Part shown: positions 15,757-23,819 of the stretch, piece by piece
Layout of the letters: the number at the start of each line of letters is the position of its first letter
Position numbering within the stretch: position 1 is the first letter of the stretch
Source of the DNA: an uncultured Clostridia bacterium
Lineage (GTDB): Bacteria > Bacillota > Clostridia > Oscillospirales > CAG-382
Assembly (NCBI GenBank): GCA_947626805.1
Contig: CANQTR010000007.1
Location: 1-42,272, forward strand
DNA length: 42,272 nt
Reading direction: 5' to 3'
Made by a program: the position numbers and the translations under genes
Notes under the pieces: model-generated
What the model saw: only the letters and a program-made list of their open reading frames with translations
Told to the model about the DNA's origin: nothing
Database searches by the model: none

Positions 15757-15774
15757 GTAGAAAATTGATAAACC

Positions 15775-15848
15775 CCCGAAGTCAACGGCAGTTGACTTCG
15801 CGCAATGGGGGTGTGGGGGTGCTTGCACCCCCACACGTACCCCTCGTC
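15775..15848 (+). repeat. Dispersed repeat family 2, copy A (5'-leader hairpins)
   Basis: Two strong hairpins: GAAGTCAA/TTGACTTC, and GTGTGGGGGTGC (15811-15822) paired with GCACCCCCACAC (15825-15836), a perfect 12-bp stem. The block from ATGGGGG to CACACGTACCCCTCGT recurs in inverted orientation at 20638-20681. It lies in the transcript leader of the 75-residue protein gene. Confidence 0.7.
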
Positions 15849-15874
15849 AGAATAAACAGCAGGAGGAAGGAAAC

Positions 15875-16102
15875 ATGGAAATTCTGTTTACGGTCGCGCG
15901 GGAAGCGTATCTCGACCCGTCGGCGGTGACGGTCGCGGTCTCGTCGATTGGCGGCGTCGTCATTGCAGCCGGCGCGGTGCTTGCAATCTGGTGGACGAAG
16001 GCGAAGAAGGCGGCGGCGGAGAAGCTGCACCTTGACCCGAACGCCCACAAGGAAGTCGAGGACGAACTCATCGTCAACAAGGACGAAAACGAACAGAAGT
16101 AA
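15875..16102 (+). CDS. Small single-TM protein of unknown function
   Basis: A 75-residue protein with one TM at about 19-42 (AVTVAVSSIGGVVIAAGAVLAIWW), a basic stretch (TKAKKAAAEKLH) and an acidic C-terminus (EVEDELIVNKDENEQK). By the positive-inside rule the tail is cytoplasmic. The ribosome site AGGAGG is strong, so expression is likely high. It lies between the YidC-transferase fusion and the cytidylyltransferase. It could be a partner or regulator of the polymer machinery, but that rests only on position. I do not recognise a family. Confidence 0.7.
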   Translation: MEILFTVAREAYLDPSAVTVAVSSIGGVVIAAGAVLAIWWTKAKKAAAEKLHLDPNAHKEVEDELIVNKDENEQK

Positions 16103-16198
16103 CGGAAAACAGACGCGATATGCGCGGGCGGCGGGGACGGTTTCCCCAAAACCCGCGTTACGCGGAACAGAAACGGTTCAAAGCAGAGGCGCGGGATT

Positions 16199-16258
16199 CG
16201 TTTTTTGAACGGGGAACGCGTTTGTGCGTTTCTTGTTTTTCATACGGGTCAAAAAACG
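16199..16258. repeat. Nested inverted repeat upstream of the cytidylyltransferase gene
   Basis: CGTTTTTTGA (16199-16208) pairs with TCAAAAAACG (16249-16258), and AACGC/GCGTT pairs inside (16215-16219 with 16226-16230). It may be a weak terminator or a leader structure. Just after it, at about 16299-16335, are short direct repeats (GGAATGAACAG, then GGAACGAAC). Confidence 0.4.
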
Positions 16259-16349
16259 CCGATTCGCCGTTCAGAACGGGGCGGGGAAGCGCGGCGGAAT
16301 GAACAGGAACGAACGGGAATGAACAGACAGAAGGAAGGGAACGTCTTTC

Positions 16350-17258
16350 ATGGCGGAACAGCAGGGACTGACGCGTAGGCAGTTCGCGATTCTGGAAGCG
16401 CTTGCGACGGCGAAGGAGCCTTCGCTGAAACAGCGGGAACTGGGAAAGCGGACGGGTATGTCGCTCGGCACGGTCAACAAATTGGGAAAGGAATTGGCGG
16501 AACTCGGATACGCGGCGGACGGCCGAATCACGGTAAAGGGGCTGGAGGCGCTCGAGCCGTACCGGGCGAAGCGGGCGATTTTCATCGCCGCCGGGTTCGG
16601 GACGCGGCTGGTGCCGGTGACGCTCAATACGCCCAAGCCGCTGGTGCGGGTCAACGGGACGCGTTTGATTGACGGGCTCATCGACGCGTGCGTCGGGGCG
16701 GGTATCCGGGAAATTTACGTCGTGCGGGGGTATCTGGCGGAGCAGTTCGACCAACTGCTGTACAAGTACCCGACGCTGCACTTTTTGGAGAACCCGTCGT
16801 ACAACGAGGCGAACAACATTTCCTCGGCGGTGTGCGCGCGGTACCTGATGGGCAACGCGTATGTGCTGGAGGCGGATTTGCTGCTGCGGAATCCGTCGCT
16901 CATCCGGCCGTACCAGTATACGTCCAACTTTCTGGGAATCCCGATGGAGCGGTCGAACGACTGGTGCTTCGAGGTGTCGAACGGCGTCATCCGCGAGCAG
17001 AAGATCGGCGGGCTGAACTGCTATCAGGAGGTCGGCATTTCCTATTGGGACGCGGACGCGGGGAGGAAATTGGCGAACCACCTGCTGCAGGCGTACGAGA
17101 TGCCCGGCGGCAAGGAGCGGTATTGGGACCAGGTGCCGCTTTCGATTTTCGCGGACGAGTACCGCGTCGAGGTGCGCCCGTGTACGGCGGAGGACGTGAC
17201 GGAAATCGACACGTTCAAGGAACTCAAGGCAATCGATAAGACCTACGATACACCGTAA
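16350..17258 (+). CDS. Winged-helix domain fused to LicC-type cytidylyltransferase
   Basis: A 302-residue protein. Residues 1-65 form a winged helix-turn-helix (LTRRQFAILEAL, LKQRELGKRTGMSLGTVNKLGKELAELGY). Residues about 73-300 are a nucleotidyltransferase of the LicC/CTP:phosphocholine cytidylyltransferase type: AAGFGTRLVPVTLNTPKPLV, YVVRGYLAEQFDQL, NPSYNEANNISSA, then the YWDQVPL and EIDTFKELKAID motifs close to those of LicC. LicC makes CDP-choline for surface decoration; homologs also act on 2-aminoethylphosphonate (PntC). The HTH suggests a self-regulating or repressor role coupled to the substrate. RBS GGAAGGG precedes the ATG. An ABC importer follows 28 bp later. Confidence 0.83.
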   Translation: MAEQQGLTRRQFAILEALATAKEPSLKQRELGKRTGMSLGTVNKLGKELAELGYAADGRITVKGLEALEPYRAKRAIFIAAGFGTRLVPVTLNTPKPLVRVNGTRLIDGLIDACVGAGIREIYVVRGYLAEQFDQLLYKYPTLHFLENPSYNEANNISSAVCARYLMGNAYVLEADLLLRNPSLIRPYQYTSNFLGIPMERSNDWCFEVSNGVIREQKIGGLNCYQEVGISYWDADAGRKLANHLLQAYEMPGGKERYWDQVPLSIFADEYRVEVRPCTAEDVTEIDTFKELKAIDKTYDTP

Positions 17259-17286
17259 CAAACCCACAAACGACAAGGAGGACAAA

Positions 17287-18285
17287 ATGATGAAATCAGC
17301 CAAACGAATCCTGACGGCGCTGCTCGCGGGCGCACTGCTCGCGGCGGGGACGCTGACGTTCGCCGCGTGCGGCAACGGGAAGGAAAAAATCACCATCTGG
17401 ACGAGCGGCGAGGATTACAAGAACGAATTTTACCTGTCCTCGCTCAAGGAGAAGTTCCCGGATTACGACATCACGCTGGAGTACATGACCAGCAGCGGTA
17501 TCGCCGCGAAAGTGACCGAGGAAGGCGAGGACTGCAGCTGCGACATCATTCTGTCCGAGGAGTACGGCTACCTCTATAAATGCGAGCCGTACCTCGCGGA
17601 ACTGACCGATTTCGACTATTCGCCGTTCCTCGACGACCTCGTGCCGGAGAGCCATAAGTTCACGCCGGAACTGAAGAACGGCGGGTGCGTCATTCTCAAC
17701 CCACAGGTGCTTGCGGACAAGGGGCTGGAGAAACCGACGGGCTATCAGGACCTGCTGGACCCGAAGTACAAGGACCTGATTTCCATGCCCGACCCGGCGT
17801 CGTCCGGCACGGGCTATATGTTCTTGCGGCAGTTGACGAACGAGTGGGGCGAGGACAAGGCGTTCGACTACTTCGCGAAACTGACGGATAACGTCCTGCA
17901 ATACACATCGTCCGGTTCCGGTCCGGTCAACGCGCTCAAGCAGGGCGAAGTTGCCGTCGGGTTGGGCATGACGTCGCAAGCGGTGACGGAAATCAACGAC
18001 GGCGTGAAACTGGAAATCGTTTTCTTCGAGGAAGGCTCGCCGTACAGCGTCTACGGCAACGCGGTGCTCGCCGGGAGCGCGGAACGCGCGGCGGTCATGG
18101 AGGTGTTCAACTACCTGTCCACGACGCTTTGCAAGGAGAACAATACCCGATTCTTCCCGGACCAGATTTTCAAGGATTACGTTCCGGAAGTCGAAGGGTT
18201 CCCGACCGGGGTCAAGTACGGCAATATGTCCAATGACACGATGAGCGAAAAGGAAAGGCTTTTGCAGAGATGGACGTTCAGTTGA
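17287..18285 (+). CDS. ABC transporter substrate-binding lipoprotein (type II, AfuA/PotD-like)
   Basis: A 332-residue lipoprotein with a basic N-terminus, a hydrophobic signal segment and a lipobox at about residues 25-28 (FAAC, Cys28). The mature protein is a type II periplasmic-binding fold of the Fe3+/thiamine/putrescine/aminoethylphosphonate group; the PDPASSGTGYMFL stretch matches the conserved phosphate-contacting segment of that group (DPxxSGTGY). RBS AAGGAGG precedes a double ATG at 17287. The gene overlaps the ATPase gene by 16 bp. The neighbouring LicC-type enzyme suggests a choline-, ethanolamine- or aminoethylphosphonate-like ligand instead of iron, which is inference. Confidence 0.85.
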   Translation: MMKSAKRILTALLAGALLAAGTLTFAACGNGKEKITIWTSGEDYKNEFYLSSLKEKFPDYDITLEYMTSSGIAAKVTEEGEDCSCDIILSEEYGYLYKCEPYLAELTDFDYSPFLDDLVPESHKFTPELKNGGCVILNPQVLADKGLEKPTGYQDLLDPKYKDLISMPDPASSGTGYMFLRQLTNEWGEDKAFDYFAKLTDNVLQYTSSGSGPVNALKQGEVAVGLGMTSQAVTEINDGVKLEIVFFEEGSPYSVYGNAVLAGSAERAAVMEVFNYLSTTLCKENNTRFFPDQIFKDYVPEVEGFPTGVKYGNMSNDTMSEKERLLQRWTFS

Positions 18286-19058
18286 ACGACAAGCTGGTCA
18301 TCGAATCCGTTTCCAAGGGATACAAGGGCAATCCGGCGGTGCTGAAGGACATTTCGTTCACGGTGCGGGACGGGGAGTTCCTGTCCTTGCTCGGTCCGTC
18401 CGGGTGCGGAAAGACGACGCTTTTGCGTATCCTCATCGGACTGCTTTCGCCGGACAGCGGGAAAATCCGGAAGGACGGGCAGGATATCACCGCCCTCCCG
18501 CCGGATAAGCGGGGCATGGGCATCGTGTTCCAGAACTACGCCCTGTTCGAGAATATGACGGTCCGGCAGAATGTCGAATACGCCCTGAAACTGCACAAAC
18601 TGCCGAAGGCGGAGGTGCGGGAGCGCGCGGCGCATATGCTTGAGGCGGTCGGGCTTGCCGACCAGTCCCGCAAGTACCCGCGCGCGCTTTCGGGCGGACA
18701 GCAGCAACGCGTCGCCATCGCGCGGACGCTTGCGCTCAACCCGGACGTCGTGCTGTTCGACGAGCCGATGTCGGCGCTCGACGTCGCGACGCGTCTGTCC
18801 ATGCGGACGGAACTGAAAGACCTGCAGGCGAAGTTCGGGACGACCATGCTCTACGTCACGCACGACCAGGAGGAGGCGTTCGCCCTTTCCGACCGTATCA
18901 TGATTCTCGACCGCGGGGAAATCAGCCAGCTCGACACCCCGGAACATATCGCGGACGCGCCGGCGAACGAATACGTGCAGTCCTTCGTGCTGGATAACCT
19001 GCAGGCGAAGGTGGATTCGCTCGCGCGGTTTATTCGTCGCGGCGGGGGCGCGTCGTGA
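18270..19058 (+). CDS. ABC transporter ATP-binding protein
   Basis: A 262-residue ATPase with Walker A GPSGCGKTT, Q-loop VFQNYALFENMTV, signature LSGGQQQRVAIAR, Walker B VVLFDEPMSALD and switch histidine VTHDQ. It belongs to the spermidine/iron/phosphonate importer group by the FQNYALFENMTV and THDQEEAFALSD features; it lacks the long C-terminal TOBE domain of larger members. The ATG at 18270 has AAAAGGAAAGG upstream and lies inside the substrate-binding protein gene. It overlaps the permease gene by four bases. Confidence 0.93.
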   Translation: MDVQLNDKLVIESVSKGYKGNPAVLKDISFTVRDGEFLSLLGPSGCGKTTLLRILIGLLSPDSGKIRKDGQDITALPPDKRGMGIVFQNYALFENMTVRQNVEYALKLHKLPKAEVRERAAHMLEAVGLADQSRKYPRALSGGQQQRVAIARTLALNPDVVLFDEPMSALDVATRLSMRTELKDLQAKFGTTMLYVTHDQEEAFALSDRIMILDRGEISQLDTPEHIADAPANEYVQSFVLDNLQAKVDSLARFIRRGGGAS

Positions 19059-20632
19059 AGCGCCGGACGTGGACGCGGACGGTCGCGCAAGTCTGCGTCG
19101 CGCTGTTTTTCCTGCTTTGCGTGATTCTGCCGATTGTGCGAATGCTGACGCGTATCACGCCGGAGGGGTTCCGCGCGATGATATCGTCGCCGCAATTCCT
19201 GCCGGCGGTGCGCCATTCGGTGACGACCGGGCTGACCGCGACGGTGCTGACGCTGGTGCTGTCGTTCGCCGCCGCGTGGTGCCTCGAACGGGTGCCGATG
19301 CGGGGGAAAGCGGCGTTCTCGACGCTGTTCGTCCTGCCGATGCTGATTCCGTCGATTTCGCACGCCTTCGGGCTGGTGACGCTGTTCGGCGCGAACGGGT
19401 TTTTGACGAACCTGTTCGGACTGCACGGCAGTATCTACGGGTTCTGGGGGATTGTCGCCGGGTCGGTGATGTACTCGTTCCCGGTGGCGTTCCTGATGTT
19501 TTCGGGCATTCTGCAGTACGAGGACGGCACGCAATATCAAGCCGCGACGGTGCTCGGTATCCCGAAGTTCCGTCAGTTCACCGGCATTACGCTGCCGTAT
19601 ATGAAAAAGACCCTGCTTTCCGCGTTTTTCGCGGTCTTTACGATGATTGTCACGGACTACGGCGTGCCGCTGACCGTCGGGGGCAAGGTGCGGACGCTCT
19701 CGACGCTGATGTACACCGAGGCGGCGGCTAAGACCAACTACGACGGCGGGAGCGTCATCGGGGCGTTCCTGCTTTTGCCGGCAATCGTCGCGTTCGTCAT
19801 CGATCTGCTCAACCCGGAGCGCGGGCAGGGCGCCTATGTGTCCGACCCGGTCCGTCCGTCGGGCGGACGGTTCGCGAAGGTTGCCGCCTACGTGTACAGC
19901 GTTTGCGTCGGGCTTGCGGTGGTTGTGCCGGTCGGCGCGTTCGGGCTTATCATGTTCGAGCGGAAGTACCCGGTCGACCCGTCGTTCACGCTGGAGCACA
20001 TCCGCACGTCGCTGAACCGCGGCGCGGGGACGTACCTTCTGCATTCGTTGCTGTACGCCCTGCTCGCGGGGGTGTTCGGAACGTTGCTCGCGTTCGTTTG
20101 CGCCTATCTGACCGCGCGGGCGAAGGGCGCGTTCTCGAAGGGAATCCACCTGATTTCCATCACGTCCATGTCTGTTCCTGGGTTGGTGCTGGGTCTTTCG
20201 TACGTCATTTTCTTCCATTCGACGCCGATTTACGGCACGGTCCTGCTTATCGCGCTCGCGAATTCCATGCACTTCTTCGCGTCGCCCTACCTCATGATGT
20301 ACCAGACCCTCGGCAAGGTCAACCCGGACCTGGAGGACGTCGGGCTGACGCTCGGCGTGGGGCGTCTGCACGTCATCAAGGACGTCATTCTGCCGAAGGT
20401 GCGGTTCACCATGCTGGAGATGTTCACCTATTTCTTCGTCAATTCCATGATGACCATTTCCGCCGTGTCCTTCCTTGCGCCGCCGTCGCCGAAACCGGTC
20501 GCGCTCATGCTTTCCCAGTTCTCCGACCAGCTTCTCACCGAGCAGGCCGCTTTCGTGTCCCTGCTGATTCTCGGCGTCAATCTTCTGCTCAAGGTCGTGG
20601 GGAATCTGGCGCGCCGGAGGGCCCGGGCGTAA
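19055..20632 (+). CDS. ABC transporter permease, two fused permease domains
   Basis: A 525-residue membrane protein with about twelve TM segments and two BPD_transp_1 domains (about 50-255 and 320-520). Each has the EAA-loop motif that contacts the ATPase: QYQAATVLGIPKFRQFTGITLP and VGLTLGVGRLHVIKDVILP. Fused permeases like this occur in Fe3+ (FbpB) and in putative 2-aminoethylphosphonate importers. The start is a GTG at 19055 overlapping the ATPase stop (GTGA). It is the last gene in the import operon. Confidence 0.9.
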   Translation: MKRRTWTRTVAQVCVALFFLLCVILPIVRMLTRITPEGFRAMISSPQFLPAVRHSVTTGLTATVLTLVLSFAAAWCLERVPMRGKAAFSTLFVLPMLIPSISHAFGLVTLFGANGFLTNLFGLHGSIYGFWGIVAGSVMYSFPVAFLMFSGILQYEDGTQYQAATVLGIPKFRQFTGITLPYMKKTLLSAFFAVFTMIVTDYGVPLTVGGKVRTLSTLMYTEAAAKTNYDGGSVIGAFLLLPAIVAFVIDLLNPERGQGAYVSDPVRPSGGRFAKVAAYVYSVCVGLAVVVPVGAFGLIMFERKYPVDPSFTLEHIRTSLNRGAGTYLLHSLLYALLAGVFGTLLAFVCAYLTARAKGAFSKGIHLISITSMSVPGLVLGLSYVIFFHSTPIYGTVLLIALANSMHFFASPYLMMYQTLGKVNPDLEDVGLTLGVGRLHVIKDVILPKVRFTMLEMFTYFFVNSMMTISAVSFLAPPSPKPVALMLSQFSDQLLTEQAAFVSLLILGVNLLLKVVGNLARRRARA

Positions 20633-20637
20633 CGGGT

Positions 20638-20681
20638 ACGAGGGGTACGTGTGGGGGACCAGTCCCCCACGCCCCCATTGT
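20638..20681 (-). repeat. Dispersed repeat family 2, copy B
   Basis: The reverse complement reads ATGGGGGCGTGGGGG, a short loop, then CCCCCACACGTACCCCTCGT. This matches the block at 15804-15848 except for the loop. It starts six bases after the permease stop, so its hairpin may help to terminate the operon. Confidence 0.65.
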
Positions 20682-20799
20682 TTAGGGGTGTATAATAGGA
20701 TAGCAAACGGGGGAACCTTCGTCGTTTGCCCGTTCGTCCCGCGGCTCTTAAATGTGCGAAACGCGAAAAAACACCAATTTTAAAAGTTTTTGGGGATTT

Positions 20800-20829
20800 T
20801 CAAGGGACTTTTTTCAAAAAGTCCCTTGA
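20800..20829. repeat. Perfect 14-bp inverted repeat
   Basis: TCAAGGGACTTTTT and AAAAAGTCCCTTGA surround a two-base loop. It is preceded by an A/T-rich stretch (AATTTTAAAAGTTTTTGGGG). It may act as a terminator for the permease operon or be part of another interspersed repeat. Confidence 0.6.
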
Positions 20830-20856
20830 AGGGACTGCACCCGTTTATCGACACAC

Positions 20857-20886
20857 AGACGCAAAGGAAACGTTGCGTCTTTTTTT
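20857..20886 (+). terminator. Rho-independent terminator upstream of tepA
   Basis: The stem AGACGCAA/TTGCGTCT has an eight-base loop and is followed by TTTTTT. It separates the ABC importer operon from the protease gene. Confidence 0.75.
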
Positions 20887-20953
20887 CGTGTTTAAAAACC
20901 GTCAAGCGTGTCGATACTCAAAGGGAAAGAAAACGAAAAGGACGGAAAACCAT

Positions 20954-21670
20954 ATGACACGATACCGCAACGGCAACGACGACAACGGCGGGGAACAGCA
21001 GGACGAGGCGGTCCGCGCGCCGGAGGAGAAGGCAGACGACATCGAAAAATCCGGCGGAATCACCTTGCGCGGACAGGGCGAGGCGATTCACGCCCTCATC
21101 ATCGCCGGGCAAATCGAGGGGCATTACGCCGCCTCGCCGCAAACCAAATCGACCAAGTACGAACAATGTATCCCGACCCTCGTCGCCGTCGAGGAGAGCG
21201 ACGAAATCGACGGGCTTTTGCTCCTGCTCAACACGATTGGCGGGGACGTCGAGGCGGGGCTTGCGATTGCCGAACTGGTCGCCGGAATGACGAAGCCGAC
21301 CGTTTCGCTGGTCCTCGGCGGGGGGCATTCGATCGGGGTCCCGCTCGCGGTTTCGGCGAAGAAGTCGTTCATCGTGCCGAGCGCGACGATGACGATTCAC
21401 CCGGTGCGGACGAACGGGCTGGTCATCGGGGTTCCGCAATCCTTCACGTCGCTTGAAAAGATGCAGGACCGTATCCTTTCCTTCATCGTGCGGAATTCGC
21501 GCGCCGACGAGGGGAAATTGCGGGAACTGATGACCCGCACCGACGAAATGACCACCGACATCGGAACGGTTCTCGACGGCAGCGAGGCGGTCGGGTACGG
21601 GCTTATCGACGCCGTCGGTTCGCTCGGGGACGCCCTGCACGCGCTCAAAACCATGATTCGAGAGGGGTAA
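20954..21670 (+). CDS. tepA: TepA-like ClpP-family protease
   Basis: A 238-residue ClpP/crotonase-fold protein close to Bacillus TepA (translocation-enhancing protein), which is linked to signal-peptide or exported-protein handling. Catalytic features are Ser126 in LVLGGGHSIGVPLAVSA and His149 in ATMTIHPVRTNG, with the TepA-typical IGVPQSFTSLEKMQDR stretch. The N-terminal 35 residues are acidic and poorly conserved; no signal peptide is seen. The ATG at 20954 follows AAAAGGACGG. A longer frame upstream to 20726 crosses a terminator and is not used. It stands alone, flanked by repeats. Confidence 0.87.
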   Translation: MTRYRNGNDDNGGEQQDEAVRAPEEKADDIEKSGGITLRGQGEAIHALIIAGQIEGHYAASPQTKSTKYEQCIPTLVAVEESDEIDGLLLLLNTIGGDVEAGLAIAELVAGMTKPTVSLVLGGGHSIGVPLAVSAKKSFIVPSATMTIHPVRTNGLVIGVPQSFTSLEKMQDRILSFIVRNSRADEGKLRELMTRTDEMTTDIGTVLDGSEAVGYGLIDAVGSLGDALHALKTMIREG

Positions 21671-21677
21671 AACTCTT

Positions 21678-21882
21678 TGGGGGGCAAACGCAATCACGGC
21701 GGCGTCGCTAGCGACTTTGTCGCCGCTCCGCCTTGCTCTGCTTTTTCCCCCCAAATACCCCCTTTTCATCGAAAACCAGCTCGGCTTGCGCCAATACTGA
21801 CGCCGCCTTCGCCGTTTTTCTCTTAAGGGGTTTCGGAGTCGGCGCATGTCCGCCTCCGAAACGATATTTTTATTGTATTTTC
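21678..21882 (-). repeat. Dispersed non-coding repeat family 1, inverted copy
   Basis: The reverse complement shares ordered blocks with 8110-8363, including GAAAATACAATAAAAA, GGCGGACATG, CTTAAGAGAAAA, GGCGAAGGCGGCGTCAG, TGGCGCAAGCCGAGC, TTGGGGGGAAAA and AGAGCAAGGCGG. It lacks the extra hairpin insertions of that copy. It fills the gap between tepA and the LRR gene. Confidence 0.75.
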
Positions 21883-21954
21883 GTTTTTGGGACTTTTCGT
21901 CCGAACGGGCGACCCCGCTTTTTTTATGCCGCGCGGTGCGGGGAAAATTGGGGG

Positions 21955-21983
21955 TTGCATTTTGCGAGAATCTGTGATAAAAT
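21955..21983 (+). promoter_or_regulatory. Promoter of the LRR-dockerin gene
   Basis: TTGCAT (21955-21960), a 17-bp spacer and TAAAAT (21978-21983). The gene starts 37 bp later, after AAAAGGAA. Confidence 0.7.
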
Positions 21984-22019
21984 GAAAAAAAGAAAAAACG
22001 ATTTGAAAAGGAACGTTCT

Positions 22020-23441
22020 ATGAAAAGATTCGGTTTGTTTTTCCTGACGCTCGCGCTGGTATGCGGCGCGTTCGTCGGCTGGACGACCTCCGCGGAGCAG
22101 GCGGGGGACCTGACCTACACGGTGGCGGACGGCAAAGCGACGGTGACCCGTTACACGGGCAACGGCGGGAAGGTCGAAATCCCCGCGAAACTCGGCGGCG
22201 CGGATGTCGTCGCGATTGGGGAGTACGCGTTTTCCGGTCGACCCGTGACGGCGGTGACGTTGCCGAACAGCCTGCAAACGATTGGCAAGAGCGCGTTTTC
22301 CGATTGCACGAAACTGGAAACGGTGGACTTCGGAACCGGCGTGACGACGATTGGCGCGCAAGCGTTCACCGGCTGCACCGCGCTGACCGCCCTGCACCTG
22401 CCGGCGAGCGTTTCGCGGATTGACGTGAACGCTTTCACGAGCACGTCGTCGCTCGCGACTATTGAAGTCGACGGCGCGAACGCGACCTATTATGCGGCGT
22501 CGAACTGCCTGATTGAGAAGGAGAGCGGGACTCTTTTGCAGGGCTGTTCGAACAGCGTGATTCCCGCGACGGGCGTGACGTCCATCGGGCGGAGCGCTTT
22601 CGCAAGCTGCACGGAATTGGAAACGATTGCGGTCCCGGATTCGGTCGGGTCGGTCGGCGAATACGCCTTTTCCGGCTGCACGGCGCTGCAGTCGGTCAAA
22701 CTGGGGAAGAACGTCGGCTTTTTGGACGACAGCGCCTTTTCCGGGTGCGTCAAACTCGCCGAAATCGATTTGCCGGCGGGGCTGACGGTCATCGGCGACT
22801 GGGCGTTTTTCCAGTGCGCGTCCCTTCTGTCGATTGCATTGCCGGACGGGCTTTCCCGTATCGGGGAAGTCGCGTTTGGCGCGTGCGTCCGGTTGCGCCG
22901 AATCGAGATTCCGGCGAGCGTGACGAGCGTGGGCGAAGACGTGTTTTCGTCGAACGACGGCATGCGTCACGTCTACTGCCTTGCCGCCGAAAAGCCGGTT
23001 GGCTGGAACTCGAAGTGGCTCGGCTGTAACGCACAGGTACATTGGGGAACGGAAATGCCGTTTTGCGAGCACGACGAGCGGTCGACCCATCGCGAGGAAC
23101 CGACCTGCACGGAGGCGGGATACGTCGACGAGGTTTGCGATATTTGCGGCGAAGTCCTTTCGCACGAGGAACTTCCCGCCGGTCACAAGTACGAAAACGG
23201 CAAATGCACGGTTTGCGGGGAGCGCGACCCGGACGCGCCGGCGCTTGCGACGGGGGACCTCGACGGCAACGGAAACATCGACGGGACGGACTACCTGCTG
23301 ATGAAACGGTCCATTTTGGGAACGTACCGTTTGACGGAGGAACAAAATCTCGCCGCGGACGTGAACCATGACGGAGCGGTCGATTCCGGCGACTATCTGC
23401 TCATCAAGCGTCACGTGCTCGGAACGTACAAAATCCATTAG
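22020..23441 (+). CDS. Secreted leucine-rich-repeat (BspA-type) protein with C-terminal dockerin
   Basis: A 473-residue secreted protein. Residues 1-25 are a signal peptide (RFGLFFLTLALVCGAFVGW). About 35-345 hold BspA/LRR_5-type repeats recognisable by IGEYAFSG, IGKSAFSDCTKLETV, IGAQAFTGCTALTAL, IGRSAFASCTELETI, VGEYAFSGCTALQSV and IGDWAFFQCASLLSI. A Cys/His-rich linker follows (CTEAGY, CDICGE, CTVCGE). Residues 412-473 are a type I dockerin with two Ca2+ repeats (DLDGNGNIDGTDYLLMKR and DVNHDGAVDSGDYLLIKR). Dockerins bind cohesins on scaffoldins, so the protein may sit in a multi-protein surface complex; no cohesin is encoded here. ATG at 22020, RBS AAAAGGAA, own promoter and terminator. Confidence 0.92.
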   Translation: MKRFGLFFLTLALVCGAFVGWTTSAEQAGDLTYTVADGKATVTRYTGNGGKVEIPAKLGGADVVAIGEYAFSGRPVTAVTLPNSLQTIGKSAFSDCTKLETVDFGTGVTTIGAQAFTGCTALTALHLPASVSRIDVNAFTSTSSLATIEVDGANATYYAASNCLIEKESGTLLQGCSNSVIPATGVTSIGRSAFASCTELETIAVPDSVGSVGEYAFSGCTALQSVKLGKNVGFLDDSAFSGCVKLAEIDLPAGLTVIGDWAFFQCASLLSIALPDGLSRIGEVAFGACVRLRRIEIPASVTSVGEDVFSSNDGMRHVYCLAAEKPVGWNSKWLGCNAQVHWGTEMPFCEHDERSTHREEPTCTEAGYVDEVCDICGEVLSHEELPAGHKYENGKCTVCGERDPDAPALATGDLDGNGNIDGTDYLLMKRSILGTYRLTEEQNLAADVNHDGAVDSGDYLLIKRHVLGTYKIH

Positions 23442-23470
23442 AAACCAAACGGAACTTGCGAGCCGTCGGG

Positions 23471-23494
23471 GAACCGCCCGGCGGTTCTTTTTTT
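23471..23494 (+). terminator. Terminator of the LRR-dockerin gene
   Basis: GAACCGCC/GGCGGTTC with a very short loop is followed by seven T, 29 bp after the stop. Confidence 0.8.
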
Positions 23495-23679
23495 GCGAAA
23501 AAAGCGCGTTTCCGGGCATTTTACGGACACGGGCGTTGCTTTCGCCGCATATTGGCAGAATTTTTCGCTTGCTTTTTGCGAGCGTTTGCGGTACACTGTT
23601 TTGCGGGGGTCGGACGCGTGCGGCGCGTAGGATTTCAAAAATTTCCTCGGGGTTTTGCCGAAAAAAACAGTTCCCCCAC

Positions 23680-23708
23680 TTGACAATCCATGTGCGGCGT
23701 GCTATAAT
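23680..23708 (+). promoter_or_regulatory. Perfect-consensus promoter of the polysaccharide locus
   Basis: TTGACA (23680-23685), a 17-bp spacer and TATAAT (23703-23708). No gene lies between it and the DegT gene at 23820, leaving a leader of about 105 nt. It probably drives the early part of the locus. Confidence 0.85.
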
Positions 23709-23819
23709 TATAAACGATTTATGCATTTTCCAAAGCGGCAATTTGAATACCCGGTCGAAAGACGCGCCGGAACCCAACGGCGTACCCCTATTTTGAATCG
23801 GACAAGGAACTGTAAGCCA

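Noticed and set aside
16158..17396. 412-codon minus-strand frame opposite the cytidylyltransferase
   Set aside because: Arg/His-rich shadow of a well-supported plus-strand gene.
17287..20632. Iron importer (FbpABC-like) reading of the ABC operon
   Set aside because: Possible by fold alone, but the adjacent LicC-type gene makes a phospho- or amino-alcohol substrate more likely; left unassigned, not called fbpABC.
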